The translations under genes were made by a program, and so were the position numbers. Positions 37,538 to 46,692 of a stretch of DNA of 64,000 nucleotides are shown here, piece after piece (the stretch's first letter is position 1; each line of letters opens with the position of its first letter). Below the pieces are notes generated by a model. It had not been told where the DNA came from. It saw only the letters and a list, made by a program, of their open reading frames with translations, and made no database searches. Source of the DNA: Novipirellula galeiformis. Lineage in GTDB: Bacteria; Planctomycetota; Planctomycetia; Pirellulales; Pirellulaceae. Where the stretch lies: assembly GCF_007860095.1 (NCBI RefSeq), contig NZ_SJPT01000008.1, positions 109,461 through 173,460 on the forward strand, in the 5' to 3' direction.

Positions 37538-38428
37538 CTAAGGAAGAGGGCGGATCGAGAGGTTGGATTGTTCGCGCAGCCAGTGGACGGCTTCGCGTAC
37601 CAGCGGCAAATGTTGTTCGTCCATCACACCGTCATGACCGAGTGATTTTAGTGGCACGAGCGTTTGCGGTCCGGCGTGAGCATCGCGAACCTGTTGCTGG
37701 AGTTCAGGCGGGACGAGCGAGTCGTTTTGACATTGCAGGAAGATCGCCGGTTGCGTCACTTTGGACGCGCTGTAAATCGCGTTCATCGACGGAGCCAATT
37801 GGTCGGCGACCGGATGGATCAGCTTGCCCAACGGATAGCGGCGGGCGACATGTTTGACGACCAAATCGACGGGCGGTGGGTTGCGTAGGATTAGTCCGCG
37901 AATCGCCGTCGAGCTTTGTGGAGCGACTGCGGCGACGTGCAACGCGGTGGCACACCCCAGACTGTTACCGCACAACCACACCGGTGGCAGTGGAGCGTCG
38001 TAAAGTTGTTCGTAACGCTGGATCGATGCGTTGAAAAAATCAATCGCTGCGGCGGCGATGCGGCGCAGCGTGGGGCGTCCCGCACTATTGCCATAGCCAG
38101 GCGGGTTCCATGTCCAAACGTGGGTGCGGGTATCACGCATCAAGTCGGCAGGAAACGAGGACGAACGCTCGGCTCGTCCCGCGGTGCCTGGGAACTTCAG
38201 CAGTAATAGATCCGGAGGATCGGTTGCGACGAAGTCGGATGCAGCGAAGTCGGGCTGAAGGAAGTTCGGATCGGGAAAGTTGGCCAAGCCAAACGTTTCG
38301 AGCGGCCCAAATCGTGACGACAAAACCAATCGTTGCTGCATGCCATGGTCCACACGATCACGCGTGGGCCGGAGCACGAGCTTATCGAGCAAGAAGCTTC
38401 GGAAGTGATTGATCGGGCGTCGCAACAT
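37538..38428 (-). CDS. Alpha/beta hydrolase
   Basis: 296 residues. Nucleophile elbow GNSLG (VWLCGNSLGCATAL), acid residue in LQCQNDSLVPPE, and histidine in SLGHDGVMDEQH complete the triad. No signal peptide but an N-terminal region LLRRPINHFRSFLLDK. LLLLKFPGTAGRAER supplies the oxyanion strand. An internal short repetition, PDFAASDFVATD, is present near residue 60. Starts five bases after the metG stop, so co-expression with methionyl-tRNA synthetase is likely although a functional link is not evident. Confidence 0.85.
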   Translation of the reverse strand: MLRRPINHFRSFLLDKLVLRPTRDRVDHGMQQRLVLSSRFGPLETFGLANFPDPNFLQPDFAASDFVATDPPDLLLLKFPGTAGRAERSSSFPADLMRDTRTHVWTWNPPGYGNSAGRPTLRRIAAAAIDFFNASIQRYEQLYDAPLPPVWLCGNSLGCATALHVAAVAPQSSTAIRGLILRNPPPVDLVVKHVARRYPLGKLIHPVADQLAPSMNAIYSASKVTQPAIFLQCQNDSLVPPELQQQVRDAHAGPQTLVPLKSLGHDGVMDEQHLPLVREAVHWLREQSNLSIRPLP

Positions 38429-38433
38429 CGGGT

Positions 38434-40473
38434 TTAGTGAACACGTTGGCCTGGTTGGGCGCCTTCATCGACACCAAGAATAAACACTTCAGCGCCACCT
38501 GGACCGGAGGCGGTTACCATCCCCTCGCTTAAACCAAAACGCATTTTGCGTGGTTTCAGATTAGCGACCATCACGACCAAGCGTCCAATCAGGGCTTCGG
38601 GTTCGTAGGCGGCTTTGATGCCCGCGAACACTTGGCGTCGCTCTTCGCCACCGAGGCTGAGTGTCAATTTCAGTAGCTTGTTTGCTTCGGGTACATGCTC
38701 GGCATTGACCACGCGCGCCACTCGTAAATCGACTTTGGCAAAATCATCAATGGTGATTTCATCGGATAGCGGTTCATCTTTGAGCGGTTGGTCGCTGTCG
38801 TTGAAGCTTGGCAAGGCGTCTTGCTTTGTCTCTTCGGCGGACAATTCTTTGCTTTCGTCGATCATCTTCTTCAAATCCTCAGGTTGAACTCGGTCCATCA
38901 TTCTTTGGAACTTGGCCACGGCCGTTCCAGTAATCGGGGTCTTACTCTGGTCCCACGATGTGATTTTTTCGCCCAGCAACTCGCCGCATCGGTCGGCAAG
39001 ATCCGGTAGCACCGGTGCAAGGTAAATCGCCAATTGTCGGAAGAGATTTAGGGCCACCGTGCAAACGTCACGCAATTCGTCTTGGCGGGCAGCATCCTTT
39101 TTCATCTCCCATGGCTTGGCGTGCTCGACAAAGGGATTCGCAGCGTCGGCGAGTTCCATGATCCGGCGCATCGCACGCGAGTAATCACAGGATTCGTAGG
39201 CAGCGGCGATCTCGTCTCCCGCAGCCGCGGCGGTGGCAAAGAGTCCGCCGTCCTCGGGGTAGCTCGCCGACAACCCCGTTGCGCTGGCGAATTTGCCGAC
39301 CCGGCTGGCGAGGTTGACCACCTTGCCCACCAGATCGCTGTTCACTTTGTCGGTGAATTCGTCGATCCCCAGATCGATGTCCTCGACCCGCGGCGTCAAT
39401 TTTGTAGCGTAAAAGTAACGTAAATACGAAGGTTGGGAATGCTTTAAGTACGTTTCGGCGGAAATCATCGTGCCGGTCGACTTGCTCATCTTCTCGCCCG
39501 TCACGGTCAAGAAACCGTGGATGCGGACCTTCGTGGGCAGATTAAAGCCGGCCGTTTTTAACATCCCAGGCCAAAACAGAGTGTGGAAATAGGTGATGTC
39601 CTTGCCAATGAAATGATGGATCTCGCAATCGTCCGATTTCCACCAATCCTCTAGCGTTTCACCCTGGGCGTCGCACCACTGTTTTGTGCTCGCGATGTAG
39701 CCAATCGGGGCATCGAACCAAACGTACCAATAGTTCCCAGGCGAATCGGGAATTTCAAAGCCGAAATAAGGGCCTGGGCGGCTGATGTCCCAATCACGCA
39801 GTGAGTTGGCCAGGAAGTGGCCTTTCAAGTAGTTGGCGGTTTCGCTTTGCAATGCACCGCTGCTGTCGATCCAGCCGGCCAAGAAATCGTGAAGTTTGTC
39901 GAGTTCAACGAACAGATGCCGCGCCTCGCGAAGTTCCGGAGTCGCTCCGCTGAGGGTGCTTTTGGGGTCGATCAATTCGGTGGGACTGTACGTGTGCCCG
40001 CAAACACAATTGTCACCGGGTTGGTCGGTGCGTCCGCACTTCGGACAGGTCCCCCGCACGAAGCGATCGGCGAGGAAGGTTTCCGCTTCGGGATCGTAGA
40101 GCTGTTGGATATCACGCTCGGCGATCAGGTCATTGTCACGCAGCGATTTCCAAAATTGGCCGCACAGCTCGCGATTTTCCTCACTGTGGGTGCTGCCGTA
40201 ATGATCAAATTCGATGCCGAAGCCCGCAAAATCGGCCTGATGCGATTGGCTCATCGCGGCGATCAATGCTTCTTCGCTGCGTCCCTCTTTGCGGGCGCGG
40301 ATCATGATCGCGGTGCCGTGCGTGTCGTCGGCACAGACGTAGACGCAGCGGTTCCCACGGAGTTTTTGGAAACGCACCCAAATGTCGGTTTGGATGTACT
40401 CCACCAAATGGCCGATGTGGATCGGGCCGTTGGCGTAGGGCAGGGCGCTGGTGACAAGGATTCGGCGAGTCAT
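38434..40473 (-). CDS. metG: Methionyl-tRNA synthetase (MetG)
   Basis: 679 residues, class I synthetase. HIGH motif in [20 protein letters not shown] in [10 protein letters not shown], zinc knuckle [17 protein letters not shown], and WFDAPIGYI. The C-terminus carries an EMAP/Trbp111-type tRNA-binding OB domain ([44 protein letters not shown]) as in E. coli MetG. Heads the likely minus-strand unit metG - hydrolase - GNAT - epmA. Confidence 0.97.
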   Translation of the reverse strand: MTRRILVTSALPYANGPIHIGHLVEYIQTDIWVRFQKLRGNRCVYVCADDTHGTAIMIRARKEGRSEEALIAAMSQSHQADFAGFGIEFDHYGSTHSEENRELCGQFWKSLRDNDLIAERDIQQLYDPEAETFLADRFVRGTCPKCGRTDQPGDNCVCGHTYSPTELIDPKSTLSGATPELREARHLFVELDKLHDFLAGWIDSSGALQSETANYLKGHFLANSLRDWDISRPGPYFGFEIPDSPGNYWYVWFDAPIGYIASTKQWCDAQGETLEDWWKSDDCEIHHFIGKDITYFHTLFWPGMLKTAGFNLPTKVRIHGFLTVTGEKMSKSTGTMISAETYLKHSQPSYLRYFYATKLTPRVEDIDLGIDEFTDKVNSDLVGKVVNLASRVGKFASATGLSASYPEDGGLFATAAAAGDEIAAAYESCDYSRAMRRIMELADAANPFVEHAKPWEMKKDAARQDELRDVCTVALNLFRQLAIYLAPVLPDLADRCGELLGEKITSWDQSKTPITGTAVAKFQRMMDRVQPEDLKKMIDESKELSAEETKQDALPSFNDSDQPLKDEPLSDEITIDDFAKVDLRVARVVNAEHVPEANKLLKLTLSLGGEERRQVFAGIKAAYEPEALIGRLVVMVANLKPRKMRFGLSEGMVTASGPGGAEVFILGVDEGAQPGQRVH

Positions 40474-40878
40474 CGAGATTGATTTGGGAACGTTGGGATG
40501 GGAGATGCCAAGATCGAACAGTCGATCGTTGCGGGCATGGAGTCACGGACAAGGAGTCAGCTGGAGACCATCAAGGGCGGATTGTAGCTTTGAAACCCGT
40601 TTTCGACGACGCGGGTGAACATTCTGTACACCTTTTTGCTTCGCATTTGGAATGACTTCTTCAAAAAAAAGAACCGGAAATCTCAAAAAAGACTCAAGTT
40701 TCATGCCGATCACGTTCATTGATCTTGCCACAGGGGATCAAGATCACGCACGATGATCACCACCAAGCGACCAGCATCCAGCAGGGACGTTGGAACATTC
40801 ATTCGGTCGCTCCGCGTTAGGTCGGCCCGAATTTGGTCGCCCGCAATGACCACTCACGTCCATGGAGGGACGAGCGTG
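40474..40878. other. Divergent intergenic region
   Basis: About 400 bases between metG and the thioredoxin-protease gene, expected to hold both promoters. Contains A-rich runs (AAAAAAAAGAACC at about 40668-40676, TCAAAAAAGACTC at about 40680) upstream of metG. In-frame codons from 40753 extend the protease frame upstream but without a start that fits a signal peptide. Confidence 0.4.
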
Positions 40879-42252
40879 ATGAAGATAATGTTCGCGATCG
40901 CGGTTGCTTTGATCTCGGCAACGAATTGCTTCCATTGTGCCGCCGCTTCGGCGGCCGGTTCGATTCTGATCGATTTTTCATCGTCGAATTGCCCTCCGTG
41001 TCGGGCGATGCAGCCCGTGATCGATCAACTCGAACAAACTGGCGTGCCCGTTCGGCATGTCGATGTCGACTCCGAACGCGATCTGGCTCGCCGCTACGGC
41101 ATCCGTCAAACCCCCACCTTTGTGATCGTATCAGGCGGAAAAGAAGTCACCCGCTTGGTGGGAACCCAGTCCCTCGCTCAGCTCCGCGATGCACTCGCCA
41201 TCAATCCCAGCGGTCCGTTGGTCCAAACCGGATCGATGTCGGCTTCGCAAAATGAGTTTCCTAGGCCGCAAACGCGGTTGGCACCCATGGGGCGATTGCC
41301 GGTGGGACAAACACTCGCCTCGGCGGCAAGTCGTGCAGCCGAACCGATGATCGAGCCGATGCCAAGTATGAGTAAAGCCGACGCGATCGAACGAGCTCGC
41401 GCCGCGACCGTTCGCTTGCGAGTTCACGACGGTAAAGGCTACGGCGCTGGAACGGGAACGATCATCGACACCCAAGGCGAAGAGGCTTTGGTTTTGACTT
41501 GCGGACACCTGTTCCGTGAAACCAAAGGCGAAGGAAAGATCGAAGTCGATCTGTTTGTCGGTGGACAAGTGCAAACCGTGCTCGCACAACTGCTTGATTA
41601 CGATGCCGAGGATCGTGACATCGCTTTGGTCGTCATTCGTCCTGGAGTCGCGATCGAGCCTGTCGAAGTGATTTCCTCGGTCGACCAAGTTCGCGTCGGG
41701 CAACCCGCCTTCAGCTACGGTTGCGATCGCGGTGACGACCCGACGCGGCGTGATACCCGCTTGACGGGAGTGAACAAGTACGACCAACACATCAACGCAT
41801 CGAATCTTGAAATCGAAGGCGCTCCGATCGATGGACGCAGCGGTGGCGGATTATTTGATGATGCGGGCCGATTGATTGGGGTTTGTAACGCCGCGGATTA
41901 CAAAGGCGACGTCGGCATCTACGCTGGCCCCGGTGCCGTGCATTGGCAACTCGATCAAGTCAACCTCACCAGTTTGTATCAGCGGGAGCGTCCAGCCGCG
42001 GCCCCCGAGCGAATCGCAAGTCTAAATCAGAATGCGGGTATGCCCGCCGCGGCACTTCAGCCCTCGGCGATCGCCCCGGCAGCGTTTCAACCTGCGTCGG
42101 TCGCGCAAGGGAACAACCAGGGAGTCGCGAGCAATCAAGAAGTGATTGTGATCATTCGCGACCGAAACAGTCCCGATCGTTCACCGCAAGTGATGACGGT
42201 CAACGAACCGACGGCGGACTTTTTGCAAATGGTTCAGCAGCAGGCCCGCTAG
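40879..42252 (+). CDS. Secreted thioredoxin-fold / trypsin-like serine protease fusion
   Basis: 457 residues from ATG 40879. GGAGGGA at 40864-40870 and the signal peptide MKIMFAIAVALISATNCFHC support this start over ATG 40753; GTG 40876 is adjacent. Domain 1 is a thioredoxin with NCPPC (in SSSNCPPCRAM) and GIRQTPTFVIV. After a proline-rich linker comes a chymotrypsin-type domain with His (LTCGHLF), Asp (DRDIALV) and Ser (GRSGGGLF). The tail is low-complexity. The combination is uncommon; it could link disulfide state to proteolysis or use the thioredoxin as a docking module. The stop TAG overlaps repeat copy E. Confidence 0.83.
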   Translation: MKIMFAIAVALISATNCFHCAAASAAGSILIDFSSSNCPPCRAMQPVIDQLEQTGVPVRHVDVDSERDLARRYGIRQTPTFVIVSGGKEVTRLVGTQSLAQLRDALAINPSGPLVQTGSMSASQNEFPRPQTRLAPMGRLPVGQTLASAASRAAEPMIEPMPSMSKADAIERARAATVRLRVHDGKGYGAGTGTIIDTQGEEALVLTCGHLFRETKGEGKIEVDLFVGGQVQTVLAQLLDYDAEDRDIALVVIRPGVAIEPVEVISSVDQVRVGQPAFSYGCDRGDDPTRRDTRLTGVNKYDQHINASNLEIEGAPIDGRSGGGLFDDAGRLIGVCNAADYKGDVGIYAGPGAVHWQLDQVNLTSLYQRERPAAAPERIASLNQNAGMPAAALQPSAIAPAAFQPASVAQGNNQGVASNQEVIVIIRDRNSPDRSPQVMTVNEPTADFLQMVQQQAR

Positions 42253-42356
42253 AGCATTTTGAAAATTGACGTAGGATTCAAGTCGTAGCTGCGTTCGCAA
42301 GAACGCGGTCCACCGTCTGGCGACACGAGCTACATTAAAAATTAAAAATGCGCTAA
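42250..42356 (-). repeat. ~100-bp palindromic dispersed element, copy E
   Basis: Reverse orientation: CTAGAGCATTTTGAAAATTG at left, CGTAGCTGCGTTCGCAAG, CGCGGTCCACCGTCTGGCG, then AAAAATTAAAAATGCGCTAA at right. The stop codon TAG of the serine-protease gene (42250-42252) is formed by the first bases of the element. Confidence 0.85.
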
Positions 42357-42610
42357 ACACGGTTTCGTCATTTGCGGCCGATGCGAACATGGTTATCTGA
42401 TTAGCTCCAGATCGTCGTTGCACGCAGAGAATCAAACCGGACGCCAAATGCCAGGTCACGATCCCATGGACCGCATGAGCCGGCCGCTCAACGCATTCCG
42501 CCATCCTCCGGAAGGACTTCGCGTTGTGTTGGACGCGGGGGTCTATCACGGTCAATCGGGCACAGGACAAGCTGCAACGTTAAGCGGCTGGAACCGCCAC
42601 GATTGAACTC
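42253..42610. other. Convergent intergenic region with element copy E
   Basis: 358 bases between the protease gene (+) and cheB (-). About 100 bases are element copy E. Short frames on either strand after it have no recognisable product. No intrinsic terminator seen for cheB. Confidence 0.45.
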
Positions 42611-43657
42611 TTAACGATTGCCGGTGAGTTGGATCAGATGCGGGGCGATCTCTTCGAGCGGTAACACGCTGCGGATCGCTTGATGCTCAATCGCGACTCG
42701 GGCCATTCCAAAGACGACGCTGGTCGCTTCGTCTTGGGCGATGGTGATCCCACCGGCGGCATGGATACGTTGCAATCCCGTTAGCCCGTCGCGTCCCATG
42801 CCGGTCATGATGACGCCGGCAGCAGCAGGGCCGAATTGTTCGGCAACCGTGGCAAACAGATGGGTGCCGGAGGGTTGAAAGCCACCGATCGCTGGAGCGT
42901 CCGAGAAACGAATGCGCGACGTGCTGCTCACGCCTAGATGGTGACCTGCCGCGCCGACGTAGACGCAACTGGACTCCATCATTTCGAGATCGCGTGCTAG
43001 TTTGACTTGGATCGGAACGACGCTATCGAGCCAGCGTGCAAACCCGGGAATGAAGCTGGATACCATGTGTTGAACCAGCAAGATTGGGACCGGGAAATCC
43101 GCCGGTAACTGGCCCAGCAACTTGGCGAGCGCTGGAGGGCCTCCGGTGGATGAGAGGATCGAGATGATTTGGATCCGAGCGCGTGATGCGGAGGGTTTGG
43201 GCAAGTCGGTCGTTTGGCATGGTGGGGGGAACCGTCGTCGACGGCCAATCACTAGCACGTCGGCCATCGCTTTGACTGTGGCGACGATCTCCTTTGCCAA
43301 CGCTGCATGATTTGGCGAATGAGGCCCGGTGGGTTTGGGCAGAATCGCCAGCGCGCCCGCGTTGAGCGCTTCCATCGACGCTTCGACCTCCTGAACTCGA
43401 GTGCTGGCCGAGACGATCACGATCGGCGTGGGGGCTTCGATCATGATCTCTTGGGTTGCTTCGAGTCCATTCATGACCGGCATGTTGATGTCCATCGTGA
43501 TCACGTCGGGCCGCAACGCTTTGGCTTTTTCAATCGCCTCTCGCCCATCGTTTGCGAACCCTACGATCTTGAATCCCACCGCTTCCGAAAGGATGGACCG
43601 CAACACTTCCCTTGCCGTGGGAGAATCGTCGACAACCAATACTGTGTGCATTTTCAT
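42611..43657 (-). CDS. cheB: Chemotaxis-type protein-glutamate methylesterase (CheB/WspF-like)
   Basis: 348 residues. N-terminal receiver with acid pair D10/D11 and phospho-acceptor D56 (VITMDINMP), then a methylesterase/deamidase domain with catalytic Ser in ILSSTGGPPAL, His in LLVQHMVSSF and Asp in GMGRDGLTG. In Wsp-type systems it demethylates the receptor and resets signalling. It starts four bases after the cheA stop and is last in the six-gene minus-strand chemosensory operon. The linker between domains is short and basic (RRRRFPPPCQ). Confidence 0.95.
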   Translation of the reverse strand: MKMHTVLVVDDSPTAREVLRSILSEAVGFKIVGFANDGREAIEKAKALRPDVITMDINMPVMNGLEATQEIMIEAPTPIVIVSASTRVQEVEASMEALNAGALAILPKPTGPHSPNHAALAKEIVATVKAMADVLVIGRRRRFPPPCQTTDLPKPSASRARIQIISILSSTGGPPALAKLLGQLPADFPVPILLVQHMVSSFIPGFARWLDSVVPIQVKLARDLEMMESSCVYVGAAGHHLGVSSTSRIRFSDAPAIGGFQPSGTHLFATVAEQFGPAAAGVIMTGMGRDGLTGLQRIHAAGGITIAQDEATSVVFGMARVAIEHQAIRSVLPLEEIAPHLIQLTGNR

Positions 43658-43661
43658 CGGA

Positions 43662-46625
43662 TTACACCAACTGCGCTATCGTGTCGAGAAGGTTTGCTTG
43701 GTCAAAGGTGTCTTTGACAATGTATCCGTTCGCACCGACTTGGACACCGCGTTCCTTGTCGTCGTCCGATCCGCGGGCGGTGACTAACACGATCGGAATC
43801 TCCGCAGTCGCTTGGTGGTCACGTAGTCTCCGGACCAATTCAAATCCATCGACTCGAGGCATGTCCACATCACTGACGACGCCATCGAAGCGATGTTGTT
43901 GTGCGGCAAGCCAAGCTTGTTCGCCATCGGATGTCGCAACCACGTCATATCCCGCAGTTTCGAGGATATTCTTTAGTAACGCGCGTGTGGTGACGGAATC
44001 ATCCACCAGCAGCAAGTGTTTGCGGGCGAACGTGTCGGATGGGCGTTTTTCAACCGCGGTGCGGTCGGGGGTGAGTCCGAGTGCCGATCGCACGACATTC
44101 GAGGCGTTCAGGACCATTGCAATCCGCCCGCTAGGGAGCAGCGTGCATCCCGAGAAATGCCGTAGTCGCCGGAATCGGGGGCCCAGATTTTTTACGAGCA
44201 CGTCTTGCTCGGCCAAGACATCATCGACTTCGACAACAACCTGTTGTTCGCCCGCCATTAAGATGACCGCCAACCCCTTGGATGATTTACCGGCGATCAG
44301 CCCTTTGGATTTCATGCCCAGCGTCGCCGCGAGTGAGGCTAGCGGGGTGGGCGTTTGCTGAAGCAGCAGTGTATCGCGTCCCAGGGAGGTGCGAACGTCA
44401 TGGATCCCGAAGCGAACCAGACGCTGGACCGCCGTGGTCGGGATGGCGTACATTTGTTCGTTCGCGACCACTAACATGCAGCGGATCGTCGTCAAGGTGA
44501 GTGGGACCACGAGCGTAAAACAGGTCCCTTTGCCTTCGCTGAAGCTGACGTCCACGGTGCCGTGCAACGATTCCACTCGCGTTTGCACGACGTCGAGTCC
44601 CACGCCTCGGCCCGAGATATCGGTGATCATTTTTGCCGTCGAAAAACCGGGCGCGAATACCAAACGGGTTTGGGCGCGACGATCTTCGGGGACCTCGATC
44701 CCACGTTGTCTCGCGGTGGCACAAATCCGCGGCAAATCAAAACCGGCGCCATCGTCTCGAACCTGCACTTCCACGTGTCCGCCACGCAGCGCAGCGCTAA
44801 CGGTCAGCGACGCGATCTCCGGTTTCCCCGCGGCCACCCGCGCTGCTGGTTTCTCAATGCCATGGTCGACTGCATTGCGAACCAGGTGAAGCAGCGGATC
44901 TTTGAGTCCCTCGAGTACGGAGCGGTCGACTTCGATATCCGCTCCTTCGATATTGAAGTTGACCTTTTTGTTGGTGGACGTCGCGATGTCGCGAGCTGCC
45001 CGCTCGAGTCCGCCACAGGCGTCCGCCAACGGGAGCATCCGCACGCGGTAGACCTCATCGTCCAATAGCTTGCAGGTTTGTCCTAGCAAACGGTTGTCGG
45101 ATTCGAGCCCCATCGACAACGCTTCGATTTTCTTGGTTAGCGTCGCAAAGGCCTCCGATGTTTCTTCCATCCAAAGGGCGGATTGAGCGGAGGCGGTTTC
45201 CAAGGCGGCAAGCTCGGATGCCTGTGTCGACTGGCGAAGCTTCCGTTGGGCATGGTGCCACCGATTTTTTAACTCGACGGCCAAGTCACGCAATTCGCTG
45301 GCTTCTTTGGCACGTTGCGAGAACCGTCCACGCACCACCAAGAGTTCACCGCTGTGGGTGAGCAAGGCATCGAGCTTTTGGGCGGGAACACGTATCGAAG
45401 CCGCTTTCTCCGCAATCACAATGCGTTTCACATTCGATTTGGCGGAAGCACGTTGCGGTGTTTGGCTCGCTTCGCTGGTGGATTTGGCGCTGGCCGATTT
45501 GGCAGTGGCCGATTTGGCAGTGGAGGACGCAGACTGAGGCGTGCCCGACGTATCCGCATCCGACGTATCCGCGTCTGAAGTGTCTGCGTCTGAAGTGTCC
45601 GCATCCGACGTATCGGCGTTCGGTGATCGATCCGGCTCGCCGGCTCGCGCGGGATCGTGGGGACACGCTGCGGTGACGCCCGAGGGTTCTTCGTGCGGTA
45701 TCGCGTCGATCGAGCGGTTCAGTTTCGTTACTAGCTTTTGGAACGGTGCCGATTTTAAGCGTTCATTCGCCCTGAGCCGTTGCGCGGTATCGGTAATCGT
45801 ATTGGCGACTTCAAGGATGCGTGAGACATGATCCGCCGATACTTGGGTAGTGTCCTCATGCAGATTCGACAGCAGCGTCTGCAGCCGATCACAGACCTCG
45901 TGGATACCCTCGATGCGGGCCGTGGCGGCGGCCACTTTTAAACTATCCGTGGCCTTGAAAAGCAGGTTGAGTTGCTCGAGCTGCTGTTCCTCGCTACGCG
46001 CGTTCTCGAGTTGCAATGCGCTCGAAGCAAGGGTTGCCACGGGCCCGTCGACTTCGTCCAAGAAGGTTTGTACCCCTTGATCGGTTTTGGAAATTGCTGC
46101 GTCATCGGAGTGGGTTTCGTCGGGGACGGAGGCGATGTTTGTCGAATCGCGGGGAGGGGACTCGTCCTCCTCATGCGAACCTGTTTCATCTGGGGGCACA
46201 CGGGATGAATCGGGAGCAGCCAATTCGTTGGCGAATTGTTTGAGTTCGGGCAACATCCCGACCAGGGTCGAGTCGTTGAGATCCTCCTTGGCACGCAAGC
46301 GGGCGGCGACGTCTTCGATGGCGTCAATCACCTTTAGCATTCGAGAGGTCATTGCTGCGGGCGCTGCAACTCCCTGGTCTCGATAGAAACCGAAGATGTC
46401 TTCTAGATGATGGCACGCAAATTGGATCGGTTCCACGGCGACCGCAGCGGCAGCCCCCTTGAGTGTATGGGCGGCCCGAAAGATGGTCTTCCACGACTCG
46501 TCCAATTGCTTCGGCGATTGTTCTTTTTCAACCGCAAGTAACTCATGGCTTAAGGTGTCAAGATGTTCGCGGAGTTCCTGGAGAAAGGTCTCCATTAATA
46601 GTGCTGCAAATTCTTGTTCGTCCAT
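43662..46625 (-). CDS. cheA: Hybrid CheA histidine kinase with C-terminal receiver (WspE-like)
   Basis: 987 residues from ATG 46625; ATG 46652 is also in frame. Order: Hpt domain with phospho-acceptor H53 in RAAHTLKGAAA; a second Hpt-like region (about 185-285) in which the matching position is Asp (KATDSLKVAAATA) and so cannot be phosphorylated; a linker with DTSDA repeats; dimerisation and HATPase core (HLVRNAVDHGIEKP, VQVRDDGAGFDL, GRGVGLDVV); CheW-like domain; receiver (LLLVDDSVTTRALL, VVSDVDMPRVDGF, VTARG). The fused receiver identifies it as WspE/FrzE-like, in an alternative-function chemosensory system. Followed by cheB at a 4-base gap. Confidence 0.93.
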   Translation of the reverse strand: MDEQEFAALLMETFLQELREHLDTLSHELLAVEKEQSPKQLDESWKTIFRAAHTLKGAAAAVAVEPIQFACHHLEDIFGFYRDQGVAAPAAMTSRMLKVIDAIEDVAARLRAKEDLNDSTLVGMLPELKQFANELAAPDSSRVPPDETGSHEEDESPPRDSTNIASVPDETHSDDAAISKTDQGVQTFLDEVDGPVATLASSALQLENARSEEQQLEQLNLLFKATDSLKVAAATARIEGIHEVCDRLQTLLSNLHEDTTQVSADHVSRILEVANTITDTAQRLRANERLKSAPFQKLVTKLNRSIDAIPHEEPSGVTAACPHDPARAGEPDRSPNADTSDADTSDADTSDADTSDADTSGTPQSASSTAKSATAKSASAKSTSEASQTPQRASAKSNVKRIVIAEKAASIRVPAQKLDALLTHSGELLVVRGRFSQRAKEASELRDLAVELKNRWHHAQRKLRQSTQASELAALETASAQSALWMEETSEAFATLTKKIEALSMGLESDNRLLGQTCKLLDDEVYRVRMLPLADACGGLERAARDIATSTNKKVNFNIEGADIEVDRSVLEGLKDPLLHLVRNAVDHGIEKPAARVAAGKPEIASLTVSAALRGGHVEVQVRDDGAGFDLPRICATARQRGIEVPEDRRAQTRLVFAPGFSTAKMITDISGRGVGLDVVQTRVESLHGTVDVSFSEGKGTCFTLVVPLTLTTIRCMLVVANEQMYAIPTTAVQRLVRFGIHDVRTSLGRDTLLLQQTPTPLASLAATLGMKSKGLIAGKSSKGLAVILMAGEQQVVVEVDDVLAEQDVLVKNLGPRFRRLRHFSGCTLLPSGRIAMVLNASNVVRSALGLTPDRTAVEKRPSDTFARKHLLLVDDSVTTRALLKNILETAGYDVVATSDGEQAWLAAQQHRFDGVVSDVDMPRVDGFELVRRLRDHQATAEIPIVLVTARGSDDDKERGVQVGANGYIVKDTFDQANLLDTIAQLV
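45547..45621. repeat. Five 15-base tandem repeats in the CheA linker (DTSDA)
   Basis: Units related to GACGTATCCGCATCC, encoding DTSDA on the minus strand, with alternating synonymous variants. Multiple of three, in frame, inside a linker rich in Ser, Thr and Ala. Confidence 0.9.
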
Positions 46626-46692
46626 TCGTTGCGGTCCTAGTCGTGATGTCACGTCCGTTTGACTCCGCCGTGACGTGATTGCTTAACGCGGC

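Noticed and set aside
42418-42606. 62-codon plus-strand frame between the protease and cheB genes
   Set aside because: No start signal, no recognisable domain and high content of repeat-like words.
45547-45621. CRISPR-like repeat
   Set aside because: Contiguous 15-base units without spacers, in frame in cheA.
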